Positions 1-7,789 of a DNA stretch of 64,000 nucleotides are shown here, in pieces. The DNA lies in NCBI GenBank assembly GCA_023662865.1, contig JAMPIK010000002.1, positions 62,001-126,000 of the forward strand, in the 5' to 3' direction. Within the stretch, counting starts at the first letter, position 1, and each line of letters opens with the position of its first letter. This stretch comes from Prevotella sp. GTDB lineage: Bacteria; Bacteroidota; Bacteroidia; Bacteroidales; Muribaculaceae. The notes under the pieces are model-generated. The model was not told the origin of the DNA and ran no database searches. It was given only the letters and a program-made list of their open reading frames with translations. A program made the position numbers and the translations under genes.

Positions 1-653
1 CTTCTTTCCTTGAGACTCTCGACATCCTCAACGAACGTCTGATTGAGGAAGGACAGGAACCCATAGTATTCGATCACGACTGCCGCGAGGGTATCTGCGG
101 CATGTGTTCACTCTATATCAACGGACACCCCCACGGGCCGGCTACCGGTGCTACCACTTGCCAGCTCTATATGCGCCGCTTCGCCGAGGGCGAGACAATC
201 ACAGTGGAACCCTGGCGTTCAGCCGCTTTCCCCGTGATTAAAGACCTCATGGTAGACCGTAACGCGTTCGATAAAATCCAGCAAGCCGGCGGTTATGTAT
301 CCTTCAACTGCGGCGGTGCTCAGGATGCCAACGCAATACCAATCAGCAAGGTTGCTGCCGATGAGGCTATGGACTCCGCTACCTGCATCGGCTGCGGTGC
401 TTGTGTTGCCGCTTGTAAAAACGGCTCCGCAATGCTCTTCGTGTCAGCCAAGGTGAGCCAGTTTGCACTCCTGCCGCAAGGTCAGGTTGAGGCAGACCGT
501 CGCGTACGCGCCATGGTGGCACGCATGGACGAACTCGGCTTCGGTAACTGCACCAACACCGGTGCTTGCTCCGCTGAGTGCCCCAAGCAAATCAAACTCT
601 ACAACATCGGCCGCATGAACCGCCAGTTCATCGCCGCCAAATGCAAAGAGTAA
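1..653 (+). CDS. frdB: Fumarate reductase/succinate dehydrogenase iron-sulfur subunit (5' partial)
   Basis: This is the electron-transfer subunit of respiratory complex II. It passes electrons between the flavoprotein subunit and the quinone-binding membrane subunit during fumarate respiration or succinate oxidation. The window cuts off the 5' end; the first complete codon is at base 3, leaving 216 residues. The plant-type [2Fe-2S] motif CREGICGMC is at 81-107. [11 protein letters not shown] at 383-415, with the downstream CP-containing motif [13 protein letters not shown] from 549, supplies the ligands of the [4Fe-4S] and [3Fe-4S]/[4Fe-4S] clusters. In Bacteroidales this gene is normally last in an frdCAB (sdhCAB) operon, and the terminator right after it agrees. 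Whether the enzyme mainly reduces fumarate or oxidises succinate cannot be told from this piece. Confidence 0.96.
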   Translation, partial: SFLETLDILNERLIEEGQEPIVFDHDCREGICGMCSLYINGHPHGPATGATTCQLYMRRFAEGETITVEPWRSAAFPVIKDLMVDRNAFDKIQQAGGYVSFNCGGAQDANAIPISKVAADEAMDSATCIGCGACVAACKNGSAMLFVSAKVSQFALLPQGQVEADRRVRAMVARMDELGFGNCTNTGACSAECPKQIKLYNIGRMNRQFIAAKCKE

Positions 654-676
654 CCTCAACTATACCCGCAATAAGC

Positions 677-710
677 AAGGAAGCTGTCCGCCCGACGGCT
701 TCCTTTTTTA
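677..710 (+). terminator. Intrinsic terminator of the frd operon
   Basis: AAGGAAGC at 677-684 pairs with GCTTCCTT at 698-705 (8 bp, 13-nt loop) and runs directly into a T tract at 704-709. It lies 24 nt after the frdB stop codon. Confidence 0.85.
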
Positions 711-817
711 TCTCAATAAATCAGATCAATATACGCTCTATATCCCGGGTACGGGCGCGATATATCGCGCCCCCCCCAACAACCGCGTGCACCCCCAACC
801 AACGTGTGCAATGCCAC

Positions 818-917
818 CCGATTACGTGTCCCCGGAGGACGAAATCACGATTAACCCCTGGCGTGAGTCAGGGGAGTGCTTGCTAATCGGACAGATGAGT
901 CCCGGAGGGACAATCTC
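818..917 (+). ncRNA. Candidate structured RNA with three-way junction (unassigned)
   Basis: P1 is CCGATTA (818-824) with TAATCGG (884-890). P2 is CGTG (825-828) with CACG (846-849), containing TCC/GGA at 829-831 and 837-839 and a bulged CGAAAT. P3 is CCCCTG (855-860) with CAGGGG (869-874). A further hairpin follows: AGAT/ATCT (893-896, 913-916) and GTCCC/GGGAC (899-903, 907-911). The two hairpins share a GTCC-CGGAGG-type core. Structure is judged by eye only. Strand and transcription are unproven, and the family was not recognised. Confidence 0.3.
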
Positions 918-1166
918 AAGGTAATATCAATAGCATATACACCCCAAATTTTCCAACACCCCCATATGGGATAGATATATCGCGTACCACCCACGTGTAC
1001 AAAGCACACCGATTTACTGTAATCACAGCCAACATATATAGAACTAATGCACACGAGGCTGCTTTGCTGTTCTTTCCCGAGGTCGTCAGTGGTAAATACC
1101 CCGGTACAATATGTCGGCAAGCTCCGCACTACCGTGTATGCCCGGCTTCGGCGAAAGCAATAAAAG

Positions 1167-1479
1167 AAACGATGGTATATCCTCGCGGACATACCACCGT
1201 TTATGTTTTTTCCTGCCGGGGAATGTTGCGGCTCCCTTCCAGGCCGGTGCACGCACCGGAAAAGTTTACCATTATTTAACCAAACATTGTAACACGATTG
1301 GTTTTTACCAATCGCGGATCTTTTCATGCTCACGCATCAGCCGACCCTTTTAACCAAACTTTACTGTCCGGCTTTCTCACGAAAGTTAATCGGACGTGTG
1401 TATTCCTAATCAAATGCCTTGATTGAGAATTAATATCTCAAAATCGTATGAAAACAAATCTATCGTGTTTTAGCGTCTA
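1167..1479 (-). ncRNA. Candidate minus-strand small RNA ending at a strong hairpin
   Basis: A Bacteroidota-type promoter at 1480-1510 fires leftwards. Downstream on the minus strand come serial hairpins at 1423-1441 (TTGAGA/TCTCAA), 1366-1395 (GTCCG/CGGAC around CTTTC/GAAAG), 1295-1314 (8-bp stem, TTTT loop on the plus strand) and 1244-1259 (7-bp stem). The last is a long hairpin at 1167-1202 whose 11 outer pairs have a single mismatch, followed on the minus strand by CTTTTATT. Promoter, hairpins and terminator together suggest a transcript of about 310 nt. No known RNA family was matched. A 160-residue open frame crosses the region but looks non-coding (rich in Cys, Tyr and Trp). Confidence 0.3.
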
Positions 1480-1510
1480 CAAATTTATAATATTTTTGCA
1501 AAAAGACAAT
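1480..1510 (-). promoter_or_regulatory. Promoter-like pair pointing into the hairpin-rich region
   Basis: On the minus strand, ATTG (1510-1507), 19 nt, then TAAATTTG (1487-1480) match the Bacteroidota consensus apart from one base in the upstream box. A second -7-like TATTTTTG on the plus strand (1491-1498) overlaps it and lacks a clear partner. Confidence 0.4.
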
Positions 1511-1585
1511 GATTTTTTTGCAAAAAATGAATATAAAACTGCAAGCAATTAGTAGTCAATGAATTGCACAGACGCAAAAATATTG

Positions 1586-3001
1586 TCAATCTTCTTTCGG
1601 GGGTACAAATTGGTAGGCTCCGAGTGTTGGTGCGCCTTGCTGCAAGCGGTCTGTTCCGTCCATATCAAAGCGGCAAAGCGGTGTGACGAACGCGGGATTT
1701 CCCGCTCCGATAGCCGGGGAGTCCGGCTTTACGCGATAGTTGAAGATATAGTCGTTGCGCACTGTGTAGAAGAGAGGGTCGGCATCCCACAGGCATGAGA
1801 TGAAGTTGGCATCATCGTTGCCGGCAGAGCGGAAAAGGGTGTTGCGGAAGTAGACATTCGAGTTGGTGAGGTCCGGCATGTTCAAATCCGCCGCAAGGCC
1901 GTATACAATGCAATTGTTAAAAGAGGCGGCTATGAGCGGAGAGGTGCTCTCTTCGGAGGGAAGCACGTTATACAATCCGATGATTGAAGCGTATGGTGCC
2001 GAGAACAGGTAATAGTTGGAGAAGGTGCATTGCGTGAAATCGTATATACCGCTGTTGAGGCTCACTACATGGTCGGCGGCCTCCGAGAAGCAGCAACCCA
2101 GAGCAGAGACGTTGGCGTGGGAGACGTCCAACACCGTGCTTTGAGAGTTGTGCAGCCACGAATTGAGCAGGAGCAACTTCTGCGTGTCGGTGTTTCCTGT
2201 AGAGTCAACACGCAGACCGAACGCTGTGGAGCGCATATCTACATATTCCATACGGTTGCCGAAGCTCTCCGGGGCAATGCTGATACCTCCCCATTGCCCG
2301 GCCATGATGTCGTAGCCCACATCGGGAAGGACATTGTCCAACCGGTCGCCGCGCAGGGCAATCATCTTACCCGGTGCGCCGATGGCGTTCAGAGTGCCGC
2401 GTACTGTGAGGGTGGCTTTGTCGTGAAACAGAATTTGCGCTCCGGGGTCTATGGTTAGGGTGGCTCCCGGCTCCACGATAAGTGAGTCAAACACCACAAT
2501 AGGTTGTTCGGCAAGGAAACGGGTGTCTTCGGTAATACGCATATTGCGCAGCCGAGTGACGTTCTGCCCCCATGCTTCAAGCACTACACTCTGCTGAACC
2601 CCGTTGGTCAGGAACTGAATCTTGTCGGTAGTGAGTTGCGGAGCATTGCAGTCGGCAATCGGCAGCTTGCATTCAACAAAGATGAAGATTGAATCTCCCC
2701 CTCGGATTTCAATGTCATGAAACGAGGTGCCGCTCATGCCGTCCACATTCATTTGGAATTTAGAGTTCGGCTCAGCCATGGATATTGAGGTGATATTCAG
2801 TGACTTCTTTGCACGGTTGTACACTTTGAGGCGCGCTGTCGGAGTGCCGAGGTCAGTGAATACGGTGTCAAACGATAGAGTGTCAGTAGAGAAAGTGAGT
2901 ACATCAGTGCTTGAAGTGGTGAAGTCGTCGCTGATACAAGAGACGAACGACAGGCCTGCCACTGCGGCAATAGCCAAGAGTATGGAATGCATCTGTTTCA
3001 T
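1586..3001 (-). CDS. Lipoprotein with right-handed beta-helix
   Basis: A 471-residue predicted surface or periplasmic lipoprotein. The N-terminus has a hydrophobic signal peptide ending in a lipobox (FVSC, Cys22). Residues of about 30-150 form an all-beta region, containing the invariant-looking FDTVFTDLGTP. From about 170 the chain shows repeated short beta turns with Asn/Ser ladders (for example PGATLTIDPGAQILFHDKA), as in right-handed parallel beta-helix folds. It ends with the pattern SPAIGAGNP...DMDG...GAYQF, which is common in such proteins. It is divergent from lpxB, with 75 bp between them. A conserved Bacteroidales protein of unknown function; no catalytic residues can be named. Confidence 0.85.
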   Translation of the reverse strand: MKQMHSILLAIAAVAGLSFVSCISDDFTTSSTDVLTFSTDTLSFDTVFTDLGTPTARLKVYNRAKKSLNITSISMAEPNSKFQMNVDGMSGTSFHDIEIRGGDSIFIFVECKLPIADCNAPQLTTDKIQFLTNGVQQSVVLEAWGQNVTRLRNMRITEDTRFLAEQPIVVFDSLIVEPGATLTIDPGAQILFHDKATLTVRGTLNAIGAPGKMIALRGDRLDNVLPDVGYDIMAGQWGGISIAPESFGNRMEYVDMRSTAFGLRVDSTGNTDTQKLLLLNSWLHNSQSTVLDVSHANVSALGCCFSEAADHVVSLNSGIYDFTQCTFSNYYLFSAPYASIIGLYNVLPSEESTSPLIAASFNNCIVYGLAADLNMPDLTNSNVYFRNTLFRSAGNDDANFISCLWDADPLFYTVRNDYIFNYRVKPDSPAIGAGNPAFVTPLCRFDMDGTDRLQQGAPTLGAYQFVPPKED

Positions 3002-3076
3002 AATAGTTAAACGCTTTAAAACGGAAATATATTATCATTAACATACTTTTAGATTAATATTTCGCGTTACATAATT

Positions 3077-4225
3077 ATGAAGTATATTATAATAGCGGGC
3101 GAGGTGAGCGGCGATTTGCATGCCTCGCGGCTGATTGCCGCCATTAAAAAATTAGACAAGGAGGCCGAATTTCGCTTCTTCGGAGGCGAGAAGATGAGCC
3201 TTGAGGCTGACCGCGCCCCCGAGGTGCATTGCGACCAAATGAACGTAATGGGTTTCAGCGAAGTGATACGGCATCTGCCTGCACTTTTGGGGCATTTGCG
3301 TCTTGCTCGGCGCTTGCTGCAAGAGTGGAGACCTGATGCGCTAATCCTTGTTGATTATCCGAGTTTTAACCTCAAAGTGGCAAAAACGGCTTCTCGCCTC
3401 GGCATTCCGGTGCATTACTTCATATCGCCCAAGGTGTGGGCTTGGAAGGAATGGCGAGTAAAGAGCATCAAGCGATATGTCAGCTCCATGTATTCCATCC
3501 TCCCCTTTGAAACAGCTTTCTATAAGAAACATGACTATTCGGTGAAATATGCAGGCAATCCGTCGGTGCAGGAAATGGACGAGGTGATTTCGCATACCCC
3601 TTCCCTGAAACACTTTCTTCAAAGGCACGGCATAGTAGACGAACGCCCGATTATAGCACTGATACCCGGAAGTCGCCGGGGCGAGGTGAAGAACAATCTG
3701 CCGTTTATGATTGAGGCAGCCAAGCGTTTCCCCGATTATCAGATAATAGTAGGCGGTGCAAGCTCCATACCCTCAAAATTTTATCGCGAAATAGCACAAT
3801 ATCCGGGGCTGAATGTCGTATTTGGAAGTACTCATGTACTTATGAAGCATGCTCGTGCTGCATTGGTGACTTCCGGCACTGCCACTTTAGAGACAGCTTT
3901 GTTGGGTACGCCTCAGGTAGTCTGTTACCGTGCCAATGGAAATGCACTGTCTTATAAAATTATGGAGAAGTTACTGAAAGTCAAGTATGTAAGTCTGCCG
4001 AATCTGATTGTAGACAGTGCCATAGTGCCGGAGTTGCTCGTGCATAGATGTACCGTAGATTCAATAGCAACTCACTTGAAACCACTGCTCACAGACAGCC
4101 CCGAAAGAGACCGACAGATTGCCGGATATAAAAATATGAGGCGACGGCTCGGCACATCGGTAGCCACCGACACCACTGCCAAACTCATTTATAACTCCCT
4201 GATTTACAAATATGAAAGCAAATAA
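3077..4225 (+). CDS. lpxB: Lipid-A-disaccharide synthase
   Basis: LpxB, a GT19 glycosyltransferase, joins UDP-2,3-diacylglucosamine and 2,3-diacylglucosamine-1-phosphate to form the lipid A disaccharide at the inner face of the cytoplasmic membrane. The 382 residues are the usual length. Family hallmarks seen include the start IIAGEVSGDLHASRL, MGFSEV, the DYPSFNLK segment, YFISPKVWAWKEWR, IALIPGSRRGEV and TSGTATLETALLGTPQVVCYR. The ATG at 3077 puts the conserved GEVSGD at residues 8-13. The gene overlaps the next one by 14 nt, so the two are probably translationally coupled. In related genomes lpxB often sits near surE; the rest of the lipid A pathway is outside this window. Confidence 0.97.
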   Translation: MKYIIIAGEVSGDLHASRLIAAIKKLDKEAEFRFFGGEKMSLEADRAPEVHCDQMNVMGFSEVIRHLPALLGHLRLARRLLQEWRPDALILVDYPSFNLKVAKTASRLGIPVHYFISPKVWAWKEWRVKSIKRYVSSMYSILPFETAFYKKHDYSVKYAGNPSVQEMDEVISHTPSLKHFLQRHGIVDERPIIALIPGSRRGEVKNNLPFMIEAAKRFPDYQIIVGGASSIPSKFYREIAQYPGLNVVFGSTHVLMKHARAALVTSGTATLETALLGTPQVVCYRANGNALSYKIMEKLLKVKYVSLPNLIVDSAIVPELLVHRCTVDSIATHLKPLLTDSPERDRQIAGYKNMRRRLGTSVATDTTAKLIYNSLIYKYESK

Positions 4226-4700
4226 AACTGACAAAGTGCGCATCTTGTTCGTATGCCTCGGCAATATATGCCGCAGCCCGGCTGCTCAGGGCGTGATGCA
4301 ACAAATGGTTGATGCGGCCGGCCTTTCCGACCGGTACTTGTTGGACTCCGCCGGGACATATGCCGGCCATGCCGGAGAACTGCCGGACAAGCGTATGCGC
4401 GTACACGCCGCTCGCCGTGGGTATACACTTACTCACCGCTCTCGCCCTGTCCACGCATCCGATTTCGAGGATTTTGACATCATAGTGGCCATGGATGACT
4501 CCAACTACGAGAACCTGCGCCGTATGGCTCCAACCGCCGATGATGAAAAGAAAATAGTACGCATGATAGATTATTGTCGTCAGCACCCTTACTATTACTC
4601 CGTGCCCGACCCTTATTACGAAGGAGCCTCCGGTTTTGAACTCGTGCTTGACCTGCTTGAAGACGCCTGCACCGTCCTGCTCGATGCAACTAAACCGTAA
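4212..4700 (+). CDS. Low-molecular-weight protein-tyrosine phosphatase
   Basis: A 162-residue cytoplasmic phosphatase of the LMW-PTP (Wzb/Etp) family. The phosphate-binding loop is C15-LGNIC-R21-S (CX5R) near the N-terminus, and the general-acid region VPDPYYEG lies near residue 135, both in canonical order. Family members remove phosphate from tyrosine, often on capsule or LPS export kinases. The start codon lies inside the end of lpxB (14-nt overlap), so co-expression with lipid A synthesis is likely. No partner tyrosine kinase is encoded nearby, so the substrate is unknown. Confidence 0.93.
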   Translation: MKANKTDKVRILFVCLGNICRSPAAQGVMQQMVDAAGLSDRYLLDSAGTYAGHAGELPDKRMRVHAARRGYTLTHRSRPVHASDFEDFDIIVAMDDSNYENLRRMAPTADDEKKIVRMIDYCRQHPYYYSVPDPYYEGASGFELVLDLLEDACTVLLDATKP

Positions 4701-4744
4701 ATTCCACAAAGCCCAAAAATAGTATATATGTCAAAATTTATTTG

Positions 4745-4752
4745 TAGCTTTG
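4745..4752 (+). promoter_or_regulatory. -7-like box upstream of the dipeptide epimerase
   Basis: TAGCTTTG fits the Bacteroidota -7 consensus TAnnTTTG and lies 23 nt before the ATG at 4776. No good TTTG was found 19-21 nt upstream, so this is tentative. Confidence 0.4.
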
Positions 4753-4775
4753 CAGCGTTTTATTGATGATTGAAT

Positions 4776-5912
4776 ATGAAACGTTTAATCGCGGCGGCCT
4801 CTCTATGGGTCGCTATCGTATTGTGTGTCAGTGCAGTGACTTTCAAGTTTTATCCATACGAGTTGAAGCTCAAGCATGCTTTTAATCTCGCAGCGATGTC
4901 GCGCACCGTCACTCCCGGTGTGCAGGTCGAGATTACTCTGGACTCCATAACCGGCTATGGGGAAGCATCTATGCCCCCTTACTTGGGCGAGAGTGTGGAG
5001 TCTGTCACCTCTTTCCTCTCAAAGATTGACCCGGAACGACTTTCCGACCCTTTTGCCCTTGAAGAGATACACGTATATATGGACTCTATTGCTCCCGGCA
5101 ATCGTGCTGCAAAAGCTGCCGTGGATATAGCACTGCATGACCTCTCCGGCAAGCTCATGCAGCAGCCTTGGTATAAAATATGGGGGCTCAATCCCGAAAA
5201 TGCTCCAATGACCTCTTTCACCGTATCTGTCGATTCTCCCGATGAGATAGAACGGAAGCTCTCGGAGGCTGAACCGTATAATGTAATCAAAGTAAAAATG
5301 GGTGTGCCGGGCGACCGGGAACTCATCAGGCTTATTCGTGCACGCACTGACCGCCCCATTTGCGTAGATGTAAATCAAGGATGGAAGACTCGTGAAGAAG
5401 CCCTTGACAATATCCTTTGGCTTGCAGATAAAAACGTATTGTTTGTAGAACAGCCAATGAGCAAGACCGACTTCAAGAGCCATGCGTGGCTCAAAGAGCG
5501 TTCCCCCCTGCCTATAGTAGCCGATGAGGCGGTACAGACAATTGCCGACATCCCGGCATTGGCGCAAAGCTATGACGGTGTCAATATCAAGCTGATGAAA
5601 TGTGCCGGCATGCATGAAGCGTACAAAATGGCCGTTCTCGCACGCGCTTTGGGCATGAAGGTTATGATTGGCTGTATGACTGAAACATCATGTGCCGTTT
5701 CGGCGGCAGCACAGCTCGCACCCTTGGCCGATTGGGCTGACCTTGACGGCAATTTGCTTATCTCAAATGATATTTTCACCGGAATGAAAATAGTAGACGG
5801 GAAAGTGACATTGAATGACTCCCCCGGAATAGGTATAACAAAGATTAAGAGCTTGTTTAATAATAAATGTGAACGTCAGGGGCGCAGCTGCGAGACAACC
5901 TCCATTTTCTAA
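4776..5912 (+). CDS. Dipeptide epimerase (enolase superfamily, L-Ala-D/L-Glu epimerase type)
   Basis: A 378-residue muconate-lactonizing-type enolase-superfamily enzyme that probably epimerises L-Ala-D-Glu from peptidoglycan to L-Ala-L-Glu. Visible catalytic parts are KVKMG (KxK base), the metal ligands in CVDVNQGW (Asp), FVEQPM (Glu) and VADEA (Asp), and the second base in NIKLMKCAG. The first 20 residues are hydrophobic, suggesting export or a membrane anchor. I chose ATG 4776; an in-frame TTG at 4770 is less likely. The last 21 or so codons (from about 5850) lie inside a dispersed inverted-repeat element, so the native C-terminus seems to have been replaced when the element inserted. Confidence 0.88.
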   Translation: MKRLIAAASLWVAIVLCVSAVTFKFYPYELKLKHAFNLAAMSRTVTPGVQVEITLDSITGYGEASMPPYLGESVESVTSFLSKIDPERLSDPFALEEIHVYMDSIAPGNRAAKAAVDIALHDLSGKLMQQPWYKIWGLNPENAPMTSFTVSVDSPDEIERKLSEAEPYNVIKVKMGVPGDRELIRLIRARTDRPICVDVNQGWKTREEALDNILWLADKNVLFVEQPMSKTDFKSHAWLKERSPLPIVADEAVQTIADIPALAQSYDGVNIKLMKCAGMHEAYKMAVLARALGMKVMIGCMTETSCAVSAAAQLAPLADWADLDGNLLISNDIFTGMKIVDGKVTLNDSPGIGITKIKSLFNNKCERQGRSCETTSIF

Positions 5913-6093
5913 TAAATTTGCTCTTCAAAATGATTAAAAATTATGAAAAATAAAGAAATGTTAATGTCCGGCGTCTTTTGGGCTGCTTTGACTCGTCTTT
6001 CCGGTCACAATGCTCGCATTGCTCCCTACAAGACAAGCCAAATCAGCTCAAAAATACACCGCCCTGACATTCACATTTTTTATTAAACAAGCT
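5850..6093. repeat. Inverted-repeat-bounded structured element, copy A
   Basis: Left end 5850-5881 and right end 6062-6093 are inverted repeats matching at 30 of 32 positions. An inner long hairpin at 5975-6054 has an imperfect 20-bp stem. Its apical loop carries CGGTC, the small stem CAATG-CTCG-CATTG, and CTCCCT. The right half is nearly identical to the reverse complement of 27671-27795 (copy B). The left half looks like copy B with an internal deletion that removed the second hairpin. The right end lies 11 bp before the panB start, and the left end lies within the epimerase gene. No transposase is encoded. Confidence 0.85.
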
Positions 6094-6103
6094 ATAAAGA
6101 ACC

Positions 6104-6925
6104 ATGTCAACAAATACGATAGACAACACTCGCAAAGTGACCACACGCCGCCTTATCGAAATGAAACAGCGCGGCGAGAAAATTTCAATGCTCACCGCTT
6201 ACGACTATTCGTGCGCGCGCATTATAGACGCGGCCGGTATTGATGTAATACTCGTGGGCGACTCCGCCTCCAATGTAATGGCCGGCAATGTAACCACTCT
6301 GCCCATAACCTTGGATCAGATGATATACCACGGCAAATCGGTGATGAAAGCAGTGAAACGCGCTCTCGTGGTGGTGGATTTGCCTTTCGGCACATATCAG
6401 GGTAACTCCAAAGAAGCCTTGGCCTCCGCTGTGCGTATCATGAAAGAGAGTCATGCCGAGGCTGTTAAAATGGAAGGCGGCTCCGAGATACGCGAAAGTA
6501 TCGAGCGCATACTTTGCGCCGGAATACCCGTGTGCGGACACTTGGGTCTGACACCCCAGAGTATCAACAAATTCGGCACTTATACCGTGCGTGCCCGCGA
6601 AGATGCGGAAGCTGATAAACTTATCTCCGATGCGAAGTTGCTGGAAGAAATCGGCTGTTTCGCCATTGTGCTTGAAAAAATTCCGGCAGCATTGGCCGAG
6701 CGTGTAAGCAAGGAGCTGACAATACCGACAATAGGCATAGGTGCCGGGGGAGGTTGTGACGGTCAGGTGCTTGTGATGCACGATATGCTTGGCATAAACA
6801 CCGGCTTCTCACCGCGCTTCCTGCGCCGCTACGCCAACCTCGCCGAAGTTATGGACACCGCCGTGCGCAACTACGTAGCCGACGTGAAGTCCGGCGACTT
6901 CCCCGCCCCCTCCGAGCAATACTGA
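6104..6925 (+). CDS. panB: 3-methyl-2-oxobutanoate hydroxymethyltransferase
   Basis: PanB transfers a hydroxymethyl group from 5,10-methylene-tetrahydrofolate to alpha-ketoisovalerate, the first step of pantothenate and CoA synthesis, in the cytoplasm. The 273 residues are full length. Motifs seen are [19 protein letters not shown] (metal-binding Asp), [31 protein letters not shown] and [14 protein letters not shown] with HDMLG. Structured element A ends 11 bp upstream of the ATG, so the translation start region directly abuts a mobile-looking repeat. A strong shared terminator follows. panC and panD are not in the window. Confidence 0.97.
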   Translation: MSTNTIDNTRKVTTRRLIEMKQRGEKISMLTAYDYSCARIIDAAGIDVILVGDSASNVMAGNVTTLPITLDQMIYHGKSVMKAVKRALVVVDLPFGTYQGNSKEALASAVRIMKESHAEAVKMEGGSEIRESIERILCAGIPVCGHLGLTPQSINKFGTYTVRAREDAEADKLISDAKLLEEIGCFAIVLEKIPAALAERVSKELTIPTIGIGAGGGCDGQVLVMHDMLGINTGFSPRFLRRYANLAEVMDTAVRNYVADVKSGDFPAPSEQY

Positions 6926-6928
6926 AAC

Positions 6929-6982
6929 CGGATATTCACAAAAAAAGGTGTGCCAACGCACACCTTTTTTTGTGAATATCCG
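6929..6982. terminator. Bidirectional terminator between panB and the OmpA-like gene
   Basis: A perfect inverted repeat: 25-bp arms around the loop CAAC (6953-6956). GC-rich inner arms are flanked by A7 and T7 tracts, so it can end transcription from both convergent genes. Confidence 0.92.
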
Positions 6983-7007
6983 AGGGAGATACATTGGATT
7001 GTCGGTT

Positions 7008-7700
7008 TTATTTCAGGGTGCCGTCTTCGGCTGCCTTGATCATGTCTTTGGAAGCGTAGATGTAGATTTCCACGCGGCGGTTCTGTGCGCGTCCGGCTTC
7101 GGTGTCGTTGCTGGCTACATAGTCCTGCATGGGAAGGCCCTTGGCTGTCATGCGTGAGTTGGCTACACCGTTGTTGTAAAGGAATGTCTTGACGGCGTCT
7201 GCGCGGTTGGTGCTGACTTTCTCGTTGGCACTCATTGAGCCGGTGTTGTCAGTGTAACCTACGATAGCCACATCGGTGAGGGGGTTCTGCTGCAAAGACT
7301 CTGCGAATTGCTTGAGCTCGGCTTGTGCACCTTTATTGATAGTCCATTTGCCTGTGGGGAAGAGGATACCGCCGTCGAAGGTCACGCGGATTGCCTGCAG
7401 ACCGTTGGCATCGGTGGTTTGCTCAACTTTTGCGTTGGCGAGTTCTTCTTGAAGTTTCTTCTGCTGTTTGTCCATCTTGTTTCCGATGAGAGCGCCTGCT
7501 CCGGCACCTACGGCAGCACCGATACCGGAACCGATGGCAGCACCTTTGCCGCCGCCGATGAGAGCACCTATACCTGCACCTACTGCACCGCCGCTGCCGC
7601 CGCCGATGAGGGCGCCTTTGCCGGTGTTGGACATATTACAACTTGATACGAACAGACCTGCGCACAGCGCAACTGCGATTGAAGCCTTGAAAAGTTTCAT
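7008..7700 (-). CDS. OmpA-family lipoprotein with glycine-zipper segment
   Basis: A 230-residue outer-membrane lipoprotein. The signal peptide ends at the lipobox VSSC (Cys21). Residues of about 27-75 are a repeated GxxxG glycine zipper (GGGSGGAVGAGIGALIGGG), a segment thought to insert into or associate with membrane. A short charged helix follows, then a C-terminal OmpA/Pal domain (about 110-228) with FPTGKW, GYTDNTGS, NRADAVK and the peptidoglycan-binding signature NRRVEIYIY. It probably ties the outer membrane to peptidoglycan. I chose ATG 7700 because it opens the signal peptide and lies 42 nt from a near-perfect promoter; an in-frame start at 7829 lies upstream of that promoter. Confidence 0.93.
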   Translation of the reverse strand: MKLFKASIAVALCAGLFVSSCNMSNTGKGALIGGGSGGAVGAGIGALIGGGKGAAIGSGIGAAVGAGAGALIGNKMDKQQKKLQEELANAKVEQTTDANGLQAIRVTFDGGILFPTGKWTINKGAQAELKQFAESLQQNPLTDVAIVGYTDNTGSMSANEKVSTNRADAVKTFLYNNGVANSRMTAKGLPMQDYVASNDTEAGRAQNRRVEIYIYASKDMIKAAEDGTLK

Positions 7701-7741
7701 AATAGTTTTATAATTTTGGGTTATTAAGTTCTGAATTTCCG

Positions 7742-7773
7742 CAAAAGTAGTCAATATATCTGAAATAACCAAA
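7742..7773 (-). promoter_or_regulatory. Bacteroidota promoter of the OmpA-like lipoprotein gene
   Basis: On the minus strand TTTG (7773-7770), 20 nt, then TACTTTTG (7749-7742), a full match to TTTG-N19-21-TAnnTTTG. The expected leader is about 35 nt. Confidence 0.8.
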
Positions 7774-7789
7774 TTATAGCCGTTTATGT

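Larger units (their letters stand above)
711..1585. other. Gene-free, hairpin-rich region (875 bp)
   Basis: No convincing protein gene was found. The stretch is dense in inverted repeats. There is a perfect 20-bp palindrome at 753-772, and a possible three-way junction at 818-890 closed by CCGATTA/TAATCGG with inner hairpins 825-849 and 855-874. Further hairpins are at 893-916, 1167-1202, 1244-1259, 1295-1314, 1366-1395 and 1408-1441. A promoter-like pair on the minus strand (1480-1510) points into it. One or more structured non-coding RNAs are a plausible inference, but no known RNA family was recognised. Confidence 0.55.

Noticed and set aside
893..916. Hammerhead ribozyme
   Set aside because: The core bases CTGATGA and GAAA do not occur together around one stem II; only parts of the pattern are seen in separate hairpins.
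851..1333. A 160-codon open frame on the minus strand in the hairpin-rich region
   Set aside because: Its composition is rich in Cys, Tyr, Trp and Arg and lacks domain features; it runs through several perfect hairpins, so it is probably non-coding.
5850..6093. Invertible promoter (phase switch) for copies A, B and C
   Set aside because: The flanking inverted repeats would fit, but no full-consensus promoter lies inside any copy and no invertase gene is near; kept only as a structured repeat.
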